Assembly: GCF_000003605.2 (NCBI RefSeq)
Contig: NW_003142306.1
Span: 34,388 to 46,076 of the forward strand
DNA length: 11,689 nt
From: Saccoglossus kowalevskii
Taxonomy: Eukaryota; Hemichordata; Enteropneusta; Harrimaniidae
Direction: 5' to 3'
In this document: positions 6,401-11,689 of the stretch, in pieces
Layout of the letters: every line of letters starts with the position of its first letter
Numbering within the stretch: the stretch's first letter is position 1
The notes under the pieces: generated by a model
What the model was told of the DNA's origin: nothing
What the model saw: the letters and a program-made list of their open reading frames with translations, nothing else
Databases searched by the model: none
Translations under genes and position numbers: made by a program

Positions 6401-8850
6401 TTTGCGATGTCTCCCACAATACTGGTTCGTTCACCATTTACAAGAACGACCTCATCGTTACTGATTGACACGCCGTCGTGCAGCCAGTGTAACACACCGT
6501 CCTTATTATCAATGGAACAATAAAGTGTTGCATCATTTCCTTGAATTGCCGTTGTATCGTTCGGTTTTATCCGGAACGACTGAGAAGGATCTAACGGGTA
6601 AGATCAGATTGAGAGAAGAAACTTATGAGCACCGATTTTATAATATGCAGAGAATGAATTTCATCCAATACTTTATATAGGATTAAGTAAACTGTGTTTG
6701 GCTATAACTGAAACAAATTTAACACATTTAAATATTGACCTATGACGTTACGTTTGATTAAATTATATGTATATGCATAAAAGTTATACATATTTCTCCG
6801 AAACACCGTGTAATATGTATCAATATTTTTTTTTTTTGAATCGCGATTTCCTACCACAGTTCAGACGTTAAATATTACCTTGCACAATCAAAATTGCAGG
6901 ACTTGAAACCAAACCAGTGTCGGTTGTGCAGACGTACTCTCCATTATGTGCTGTTTCCAGAACACTAATCACCAGAAAATAATCTTCATTTGTAACCGGA
7001 CTTTCGATGGCGTAGGCTGGATCTGATGTTATGATCACTTCGTCCATACTTAGAGTAACGCCATCTTTCAACCAGATGCACGCACCAGTCTTGCCCGCGA
7101 TGGAACACTTTAGTGTAACAGAATCGCCAACAATGTACCCACCTCCCACAGGAGCTTCAAGGAATGTTTCGACGCATTCTACATGTAAAACACGCATGTT
7201 TGAGTTAACACTGTGTTAAATGTAATCGTATTATATCACTCGTGTACGTTTATCTTGACTAGATCGTTTGTGATTTATAACCAGAAAAGTAGTTGGTAAA
7301 ATGAATGGAATAGCAAATTTGTTATGATAAGGTGGAGAGTTGTGTTGATTTTGTTGCATGTGTTTCATGTCTTATCACGCGGAATTAATTTCCTCGTCGT
7401 TTCAAGTTACACACTAAGAATTGTATGTGAGGTGTATTGTTGATGGTTATTGTGCCAGGTCGAGCAGTCGTGCTGAAAATTTCAGTTCAACGAGTTTCCA
7501 CTGGGCTTGATGGGAATCGCTGGACATTGGCCAAGGTTATGTAAATTGCCCGTAGTAGCGAAAACCGTGTCATTCTAGCATTCTTTGAATGTTAAGATTA
7601 AACATATATTTTACAAACATTTTCACATTTTACAGAACACCGAAAAGACCACATTTTAACACGACATGACACCAATTTGAGAAGGCTACTTGTTTATACT
7701 GGGGAAAGGGGAGGTCCCGCGAAATATGATTCCGCCCATGTAATCAAGCCAGGTGTAATACTTTTAATACAGCTCCCAAGGCATATGTTCATTTCAATAA
7801 TGAATTCAGCTGTATTACCGGGAATGTTGTTTATTGCATTCCATGTAATAACTACGGAAAACTATATACTGATTCTACAGTGTATCGACTAGGAGATCGT
7901 TTCGCTAAACATATACGACATAATATATACTTTAGGAAAATTGTTTTTATTTCAACTAAGGCTTATCGTGGAGGAAACTATATTCCGCCTTGGAACCAAA
8001 GAACCACATATAATTAACAAACAATTCAACTCATTCCCTGTTCTTACTATCTAGTGCATGTATACATGCGCTTTTGCCAAATCTTTTATAGTGCTTTTGC
8101 GTGTCCTTACGTTCTTATGTATAAACATGTTCTCCGATGCCGTTGATAAAGAGTCATTGCTCGAAACGGCTAACTATTTTGAAAAGTTACTTAGGGCAAC
8201 GATTACCAAAGATTACTGCTATATACTATAGGATATTTTGATGTTTGTTGGCTTATTCTCCTACATGAAGTTACTGAAGATGTGCACATTCAATTACATG
8301 TCTTCAGTAAATTTATAATAATATTTAGAGGGAACTTAATATTGATTTTAGTACATTAAATTACCACAATATTGAGCTGCTATTGAACTACCCCAAAACA
8401 TTATTATAGAGATTGGCGTTAGATTCTACCAATAATAAACAATTGCCGCAATAATACATTGGCAATATATCATGTTTCTAAATACGTTATTCTAACATTT
8501 GACCATCTAAACGACCTTATTCCTTTCAGTTTTCTGTCAACTCTCACGTTTTTTGAGGCAATGCAACCACGAATTACATCTCTATAAAAATTTCCAGCAT
8601 GACAATGACTCGTTTGAAGAGCAACTCAAGAAAATCCTAAAATGAACACACATTTGCACCTGACGTTGTTAATTGCCAATTAAGATGTTTTACCCCCACA
8701 TCAGTATGAATTATCTGGTTGTGTACCATATAGCTTATAGAAAAGACGACTTGTATTACAACAAATATATATATGTGAAATGCCCTTACCTACGTACTGC
8801 TTGAGTGATATAATAACTATAACACAACACGTTTCCCAAAATATCCGCAT
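307..8850 (-). CDS. Adhesion GPCR gene (3x Ig, EGF, GAIN, GPS, TM1), partial
   Basis: This spanning entry covers a 13-exon coding region: 8790-8850, 6879-7178, 6273-6590, 5594-5911, 5069-5188, 4304-4366, 3753-3841, 3385-3498, 3082-3220, 2731-2910, 1416-1587, 1038-1161 and 307-410. The phases agree at every junction and give 700 codons with no stop. Domains by residue: signal peptide 1-20, Ig1 about 21-120, Ig2 121-226, Ig3 227-332, calcium-binding EGF 333-372, linker 373-423, GAIN about 424-614, GPS 615-660, TM1 about 677-700. The family is known to be surface receptors that self-cleave in the GPS and signal through G proteins by a tethered agonist. TM2-TM7 and the cytoplasmic tail must lie left of position 1. 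No vertebrate orthologue can be named: some vertebrate ADGRF and ADGRA members carry Ig domains, but I know of none with this exact order. The family assignment is very secure; exon 1 is the least certain part. Confidence 0.93.
411..1037 (-). other. Intron between GPS and TM1 exons
   Basis: This is a 627-bp intron that splits the tethered agonist from TM1. It includes a simple T/G-rich run near 991-1017 just inside the donor. An open frame at 374-562 on the same strand overlaps the TM1 exon in a different frame and is not a gene. Confidence 0.8.
1038..1161 (-). CDS. Exon 12: GPS autoproteolysis site and tethered agonist
   Basis: This 124-bp exon (phase 2 in, phase 0 out) encodes residues 625-666. 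It holds the rest of the GPS: LWNSSGC (W631, C636), TTCHCNHL (C648, C650) and TSFAVLM. The cleavage triad H652-L653-T654 is intact, so self-cleavage between L653 and T654 is expected. The new N-terminus TSFAVLM fits the tethered-agonist (Stachel) consensus. The acceptor is TTCTATTCTAG; the donor GAG|GTTAAT is weak but is the only one in phase with the TM1 exon. Confidence 0.97.
1416..1587 (-). CDS. Exon 11: end of GAIN and first half of GPS
   Basis: This 172-bp exon (phase 1 in, phase 2 out) encodes residues 568-624. It carries GLLNSAIISTTISP, the usual (V)NSxVIsatv strand, then SPIIITFRHLY, matching PVxItFxHL, and ends with TSCEFLQF, the first cysteine region of the GPS (C615). Most aGPCRs have C-x-[FY]-W here; this gene has leucine (L618) instead of the tryptophan. 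The acceptor is CCTTTCTTTGAG and the donor GATAA|GTATGT. Confidence 0.92.
2437..2463. repeat. 27-base palindrome (13-bp arms)
   Basis: The arms GCTAAATAAATAT and ATATTTATTTAGC are perfect reverse complements around a single T. The pairing is directly visible, and it lies 20 bases right of a long pyrimidine run in a receptor intron. It may be a hairpin, a mini-transposon remnant or chance in AT-rich DNA. Confidence 0.85.
2572..2597. repeat. Inverted repeat, 9-bp arms
   Basis: AATGTATAC and GTATACATT flank an 8-base loop (GTCCACGT). It lies in the same intron as the larger palindrome, and no function is evident. Confidence 0.7.
2731..2910 (-). CDS. Exon 10: GAIN domain beta strands
   Basis: This 180-bp phase 1-1 exon encodes residues 508-567. 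It contains YATIQIPGELL, matching the common GAIN strand IxIPxxxL, and then PCVLYQSHSKL, matching the following strand usually seen as VxFVLYxNxxLF. The acceptor is GTACATTTCAG and the chosen donor TCGT|GTAACA. A second donor at 2793 (CTG|GTAGGC) would shorten the exon to 2794-2910, also in phase 1. It would remove the conserved VLYQS strand, so the longer form is preferred. Confidence 0.82.
3082..3220 (-). CDS. Exon 9: GAIN domain
   Basis: This 139-bp exon (phase 0 in, phase 1 out) encodes residues 462-507. It starts VGNCNIDNCAG and continues with a helical stretch holding VMEEILTHN and then FHFEDIQK, which leads into the first beta strands of GAIN subdomain B. Two cysteines (C465 and C470) lie close together. 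The acceptor is TTTCTATTTCAG and the donor AAAG|GTAACT. Confidence 0.9.
3385..3498 (-). CDS. Exon 8: start of GAIN domain (subdomain A)
   Basis: This 114-bp phase 0-0 exon encodes residues 424-461, an amphipathic helical stretch including LFDVASIV and FDTVITEAINILTEDVSQ. Helices of this kind form GAIN subdomain A. The acceptor is TTTCACTTCCAG, and the donor CAG|GTAAGT is a full consensus. Confidence 0.9.
3753..3841 (-). CDS. Exon 7: cysteine-containing linker before GAIN
   Basis: This 89-bp exon (phase 1 in, phase 0 out) encodes residues 394-423. Two cysteines (C400 and C411) and a tryptophan (W420) might be the remnant of a hormone-receptor-like (HormR) module, which often precedes GAIN in aGPCRs, but the pattern is too short to call. 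The acceptor is TTTACACAG and the donor CAG|GTCAGT. Confidence 0.8.
3842..4303 (-). other. Intron in the linker region
   Basis: This is a 462-bp intron between exons 6 and 7. I see no domain or RNA gene in it. Confidence 0.7.
4304..4366 (-). CDS. Exon 6: linker between EGF and GAIN
   Basis: This small 63-bp phase 1-1 exon encodes HIRVLPSNITNGPYYIHLYD between the EGF and the next linker exon. Its acceptor has a long pyrimidine-rich tract ending in ATATCAAG, and its donor ACA|GTAAGT is near consensus. The other two frames fail: one has a stop, and the other gives a stop in the following exon. The SNITNG stretch holds a probable N-glycosylation site (N-I-T). No domain is recognised. The good splice sites and exact phase fit support it despite its size. 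Confidence 0.75.
4367..5068 (-). other. Intron between EGF and linker exon
   Basis: This is a 702-bp intron. It includes a GTGAGT donor-like site near 4463 preceded by a short open stretch, which cannot be joined in phase with its neighbours. Otherwise it is AT-rich and featureless. Confidence 0.7.
5069..5188 (-). CDS. Exon 5: calcium-binding EGF domain
   Basis: This 120-bp phase 1-1 exon encodes residues 333-372. It starts with the calcium-binding signature DHDEC and has six cysteines in EGF order (C337, C343, C349, C358, C360, C366). The INTHGSYQC stretch carries the N for beta-hydroxylation and the aromatic residue typical of calcium-binding EGF domains. The spacing between C5 and C6 is short (LRPEG), a compact form. 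The acceptor is TTACTTAG and the donor CAAG|GTACAT. In aGPCRs such domains usually stiffen the ectodomain stalk and take part in ligand contact. Confidence 0.94.
5189..5593 (-). other. Intron with inferred GC donor (GC-AG type)
   Basis: This 405-bp intron separates Ig3 from EGF. It starts with GCATGT after ACAG on the coding strand and ends TTACTTAG. No GT donor in the short open stretch after the Ig3 end strand gives the phase the EGF exon needs. GC-AG introns are a known minor class. Confidence 0.65.
5594..5911 (-). CDS. Exon 4: third Ig domain, Kirre/nephrin-like
   Basis: This 318-bp phase 1-1 exon encodes residues 227-332. The Ig disulphide pair is C249 (TILRC) and C311 (GPYQC), with core W260 in ILNWIQNG. 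The stretch RYTIAG...GEYNLHISNLQLEDSGPYQC resembles the first Ig domain of Kirre/NEPH/nephrin proteins, where RYxIxGD, GEYNLxI and YQCxV recur; this comparison is from memory. Possible N-glycosylation sites are N263-G-T and N288-T-S. The acceptor is CCCTTACAG. The frame closes soon after TLTVTG, and the only donor that keeps phase 1 is a GC donor (ACAG|GCATGT). Confidence 0.92.
5912..6272 (-). other. Intron between Ig2 and Ig3 exons
   Basis: This is a 361-bp intron with a consensus GTAAGT donor and a CCCTTACAG acceptor. Nothing else is seen in it. Confidence 0.75.
6273..6590 (-). CDS. Exon 3: second Ig domain
   Basis: This 318-bp phase 1-1 exon encodes residues 121-226. It begins with PSQSFRIKP, a typical Ig A-strand. 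The disulphide pair is C145 (ATLYC) and C204 (GVYQC), with core W156 in VLHWLHDG. It also carries the string GEFNLLF and the end strand HLLTVLL. The donor TTAG|GTAAGT is close to consensus. The acceptor CCCGTTAG was chosen because it restores phase 1; a better-looking CAG nine to ten bases further in would break the phase. Its length equals that of the Ig3 exon, and the two share the WxxxGxxISND pattern, which suggests tandem exon duplication. Confidence 0.9.
6879..7178 (-). CDS. Exon 2: first Ig domain
   Basis: This 300-bp phase 1-1 exon encodes residues 21-120. It shows the Ig disulphide pair (C45 in SVTLKC and C104 in GEYVC), the core tryptophan W56 in IWLKDG, and a closing strand AILIVQ. 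Two further cysteines, C22 near the domain start and C54 just before the tryptophan, are unusual and could form an extra disulphide. The acceptor is TTTTACATGTAG and the donor CAAG|GTAATA. The domain lacks the GEYNL motif of the other two Ig domains, having EDYFLVIS in its place, so it is the most diverged of the three. Confidence 0.9.
7179..8789 (-). other. Intron 1, between signal and Ig1 exons
   Basis: This is the longest intron (1611 bp), conditional on the exon 1 call. No open stretch long enough for another Ig exon occurs on the minus strand. It contains a stem-loop at 8271-8310 and a short TA run near 8764-8775. Confidence 0.55.
8271..8310. repeat. Stem-loop, 10-bp perfect arms
   Basis: TTACTGAAGA (8271-8280) and TCTTCAGTAA (8301-8310) are perfect reverse complements with a 20-base loop. 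They lie inside the candidate first intron. Confidence 0.7.
8790..8850 (-). CDS. Exon 1: start codon and candidate signal peptide
   Basis: The ATG is at 8850-8848 and opens 20 codons reading MRIFWETCCVIVIISLKQYV. A short hydrophobic core (CCVIVIISL) follows a positively charged N-terminus, which suits a secretory signal peptide. The exon ends in phase 1 at a strong donor (G|GTAAGG), and phase 1 is exactly what the Ig1 exon needs; a signal exon joined to an Ig exon in phase 1 is a classic arrangement. The same frame has a TGA shortly upstream of the ATG. A possible acceptor (TTCTAG) sits two bases before the ATG, so the 5' UTR may be spliced. The cleavage site is not obvious, and a 1.6-kb intron separates this exon from Ig1, so another first exon is possible. 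Confidence 0.55.
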
Positions 8851-9241
8851 ATCTAGAATCACCCAGGAAAAAACATGTCAGAGGTGTGAAACACGCCGTG
8901 GGAATGAAAAGCCCGATTGCCGCAGTCATGACGCATACAACTCGTTTATTTGCGTTTCTCGTGTTCTCGTCCTAATGCAAATGTGTATGTATGTTTGTTC
9001 GTTGGAGCAATTACTACACCACTGTAATTTCATCAAACAGATCTGGATGGAAACTTGGTAAATCCGACTCTAGCTCTTACATTGATTGGAGACTCTTATA
9101 AAATATATGTACCCGTATTCACGTCTCTTATAATCAGAATAAATTGCTCTTCAAATAAGATTTTGGTGTAGGTACATTAATCACGACGATACATTTGAAT
9201 AACCAATTATTACGAATTGTATATAAGATTGCGAGCCTGTT

Positions 9242-9265
9242 CATTCGTATTCGCATTCGTATTCA
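9242..9265. repeat. Tandem 12-base repeat, two copies
   Basis: CATTCGTATTCG is followed at once by CATTCGTATTCA, matching at 11 of 12 bases. It lies about 400 bp upstream of the candidate start codon of the receptor. Confidence 0.7.
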
Positions 9266-10893
9266 GTGTCAATTGAGTTAAACGTATAAAAGTCAGTAGA
9301 AATTTAAGCAACACCGTTCATTTTTTGAAACACTGACAATTAAGTCACGATAATGTATTAGCTATTCGTTTTAAATGCCAACTAATCGAAATATGTTTCC
9401 CATCTATTTTTGTCTTTCCAAAATCTGTTATAGTGCGTGTTTCACTTGAGATAACCACCGGTGAGCACATAGTCAAGTGGACTTTCTAGTAATTTAAAGT
9501 GAGTTGTATCAGGAGTGATTCTATACGTATATATGACACAGTATTCCGTCTGTGTCCCACACTATATGAACGGCAGTTGCATACATATTTTAGTTGTTGT
9601 TCTTCCAAAAAAATGTATTTCCTAGTAATATATTTTGTCTTGAAAACGTGGAAAGCATTCGACGTTCAAAGATACCATTGACGCACATGAAATTTATATC
9701 GTGTATCCATGTGACAAAAGCTGTATTTTTTATTTTATCACATGATACTATTTCAGTCTAATTCCAGCACGAGTTCACAAATAGTCTTCGTCTGTCGTAC
9801 AATTGATATTTACACAGTGAGGTTTAAACTAATTATCGTAAAACATGAAATTCATCTTCTTGTAATCAAATTCGCATGGTTAACAAATATCATTCCATTT
9901 GTACACGTGTTTGCACACGTGTTCTGGCAGATTAAGTTTCGTTATACAATTGTTTACAGTGTATATTAAAATGTCAACATACGTATACTTATTAGATTAT
10001 TCCCGCTGCTGAAAACATTTCATTACTACCAATATATACACTAAGAGATATAAATTGGAACGCTTCTTACCTCACTGACGATTAGTTGCATACAATGTAA
10101 ATTTTAATTGCTGTGACAATGTACTATGATGAGCTAAGCTAACTAAAGTAGTTGATTAGGACCCATATCCCAATTATTGGAAGGGACATTATTGGCGTGC
10201 AATCTGTAGGTTTTTTTAGAAAACTTGGTCACGAAATGTTTAGTCCTAAATTTCTGTGAGACGCCATTTCACAAAAACAAGGTGAACAAACTTACAAAAT
10301 GAAAACACTATAGGAGTGCCATATGTGATTCAGCAAAATACGTTGCAAGTACAATCTATATCTTTTTACTTCGTGACAGGTTGGTAAAATCCTGAATGAA
10401 AGAAAACTACGAAACATTAAACAAAACGTTATGTAGAATATCATATCAATTTCAATGTCGGTGATATGTATGACGCCATCATAGTCGCAGATAATAATTT
10501 TAATGTATTTTTTACATTTCAGCTAGACCTAACATGAGCATACCGAAACAAAGATGTATAGGGTCATTTCAATTTAAATGTTCAATAAATGAGATAAAAT
10601 AAAGATGTCATTACCAACAATGTCAACCACCAAGTATTGAATTTTGCGATACGCTTTTAGCATAAGTCATAATGTTTGGTTCAGTACGCACACAATGTGA
10701 CAGATGCATGTTTCTGTATTTGTTGTAAACCGATGATTCCTGGTATCGAGGTTGATGATATGCAACTTAAAAATTATTGCGAATTAAGGTGTTATGTGTT
10801 AATGTTTCTATTTACCACTTCCCGGAGCTTGCACACTGACGCAATAGGAAATCATCCATATAGTAATTGACTAATCGGTGCAATGTTGCGATA

Positions 10894-10920
10894 CATAGAT
10901 AGCATAGATAGCTTAAGCTA
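10894..10920. repeat. Doubled 9-mer and adjoining 12-base palindrome
   Basis: CATAGATAG occurs twice back to back (10894-10911), and TAGCTTAAGCTA (10909-10920) is a perfect palindrome overlapping its end. This is probably simple-sequence drift. Confidence 0.6.
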
Positions 10921-11042
10921 ATTTAGGATGGATTTGTTCAGTGGAATTATTTTTTGAGAGCGCATACTAATTTATTACATTGTTACTGTCACATCGCAAG
11001 GTCACATCATCTATGCCTCTGACAGTTAGTTCTGTGTTCTGT

Positions 11043-11318
11043 AGCGCCCTCATTGTTCAAACAGAGAAACTTCATATGTATGCTTGAATCAAAATTGCGT
11101 ACATACGTTGAGACGAAGTCGGAGCTTATGTACAAGACAGAATTTAACAGCTCGAAAAAAACGTTCAACAGATACGCTTCTCTCTGATTGGTTTGACAGT
11201 TAGGTAATAGGATTGGTTAGACAATCAGACAATCTTGTAAATAGCTTGACTCATAGATGAACATAGACATGGAACATAGATGGCTATCAATATTTGATAA
11301 CAGCGCCCTCATTCTTCA
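11043..11318 (+). repeat. Pair of 17-base direct repeats around a 242-bp segment
   Basis: The sequence AGCGCCCTCATTxTTCA occurs at 11043-11059 (x is G) and 11302-11318 (x is C), matching at 16 of 17 bases. The GC-rich core stands out in this AT-rich region. The spacing would suit target-site duplications of a SINE-sized insert, but no clear tail or promoter boxes are seen between the copies. Confidence 0.5.
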
Positions 11319-11335
11319 TGAATATGTCAACATAA

Positions 11336-11689
11336 GGATTAATAGTCGAGCAACTATGTTTTCTTATGACCGTTCATTCGCTGATCACCAGGTTAAGCAC
11401 CAGTGCATCTGAGTTTATAATTGGAGGAGACTTTAATACTTGTCTGTTCCCAACAATAGACAAGTCAGGTGGCGCAACCATATAGCAATCAAAGTATGCT
11501 AATGGGATCAAAGAATTAATTGATGAATTTGATTTGTTTGACGTTTGGCGTGTTCTCAACCCAGACGCGAGGCGTTACACCTGGAGACGCAGCAACCTAC
11601 TTATTCAAAGCAGGCTAGATTTCTGGTTACTGTCCCGCAATTTGAATTACAGTGTTATTAAGTGCGACATAAAGCATTCCATTAAGTCT
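11336..11689 (+). pseudogene. LINE (L1/Tx1-like) endonuclease fragment, with stop, partial
   Basis: In one frame running to the window edge, the sequence gives EFIIGGDFNT (the GGDFN active-site motif of apurinic-type endonucleases in non-LTR retrotransposons), then DLFDVWRVLNPDARRYTWRR and QSRLDFWLLS, ending DIKHSIKS just where an SDH motif would be expected. This order is typical of the endonuclease C-terminal half in L1/Tx1-type elements. An in-frame TAG at 11483-11485 and the absence of the domain's N-terminal half on the left show a decayed copy. The reverse transcriptase, if kept, lies beyond the right edge. The left end of the homology is uncertain, probably 11335-11360. The exact clade is inferred. 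Confidence 0.85.

Larger units (their letters stand above)
8851..11335. other. 5' flank of the receptor gene, no gene supported
   Basis: About 2.5 kb lies between the receptor start and the LINE fragment. The open frames here on the plus strand are short (60-93 codons), have no recognisable domain and are accepted as chance. The receptor promoter and 5' UTR probably lie in its left part. Local features are a 12-base tandem repeat near 9242-9265, two CACGTG boxes at 9904-9921, a doubled 9-mer at 10894-10911 and a 17-base direct repeat at 11043 and 11302. Confidence 0.6.

Noticed and set aside
8780-9061. Plus-strand ORF of 93 codons
   Set aside because: There is no recognisable domain, and its left end is antisense to the candidate signal-peptide exon.
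9097-9225. TATA-like strings (TATAAAATA near 9097, TATATAAG near 9219)
   Set aside because: Such strings are common in AT-rich DNA, and no transcript start or gene is tied to them.
9499-10870. Three plus-strand ORFs of 60-75 codons
   Set aside because: Composition is biased to AT-rich codons, and there are no domains, splice context or relatives that I recognise.
11374-11559. Minus-strand ORF of 61 codons
   Set aside because: It is antisense to the LINE endonuclease fragment.

Overview
The window is AT-rich, intron-rich animal DNA. There are no bacterial-style operons, and conserved protein domains are cut by introns with GT/AG borders. Gene style and domain content suggest an invertebrate, probably a marine one such as a mollusc or another lophotrochozoan, or a lancelet. 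The species cannot be fixed from the sequence.

The main content is one gene on the minus strand: the 5' two-thirds of an adhesion G-protein-coupled receptor (aGPCR). I assembled thirteen coding exons by hand from splice sites and reading phase, running from a candidate start codon at 8850 leftward to 307. Together they hold 2102 coding bases (700 codons plus 2 bases) with one open frame across every junction. In order the protein has a candidate signal peptide, three immunoglobulin (Ig) domains, one calcium-binding EGF domain, a short linker, a GAIN domain, a GPS autoproteolysis motif and the first transmembrane helix. The rest of the 7TM bundle lies beyond position 1.

The extracellular module exons (Ig1, Ig2, Ig3, EGF and the first linker exon) are all symmetric phase 1-1. 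The GAIN/GPS part has mixed phases. Two Ig exons have exactly the same length (318 bp). Ig3, and less clearly Ig2, resembles the first Ig domain of the Kirre/nephrin cell-recognition family. The parts fit a surface receptor that binds a partner through its Ig/EGF arm and signals through a tethered agonist exposed at the GPS.

Positions 1-306 and 411-8789 are otherwise introns of this gene. Points of note there are an inferred GC-AG intron after Ig3, two in-frame alternative donors in the GAIN domain, and a 27-base near-perfect palindrome. Positions 8851-11335 hold no gene I can support, only possible 5' flank and small repeats. The right edge (11336-11689, plus strand) is a decayed fragment of a LINE retrotransposon endonuclease, probably of the L1/Tx1 type, with an internal stop, running off the window.
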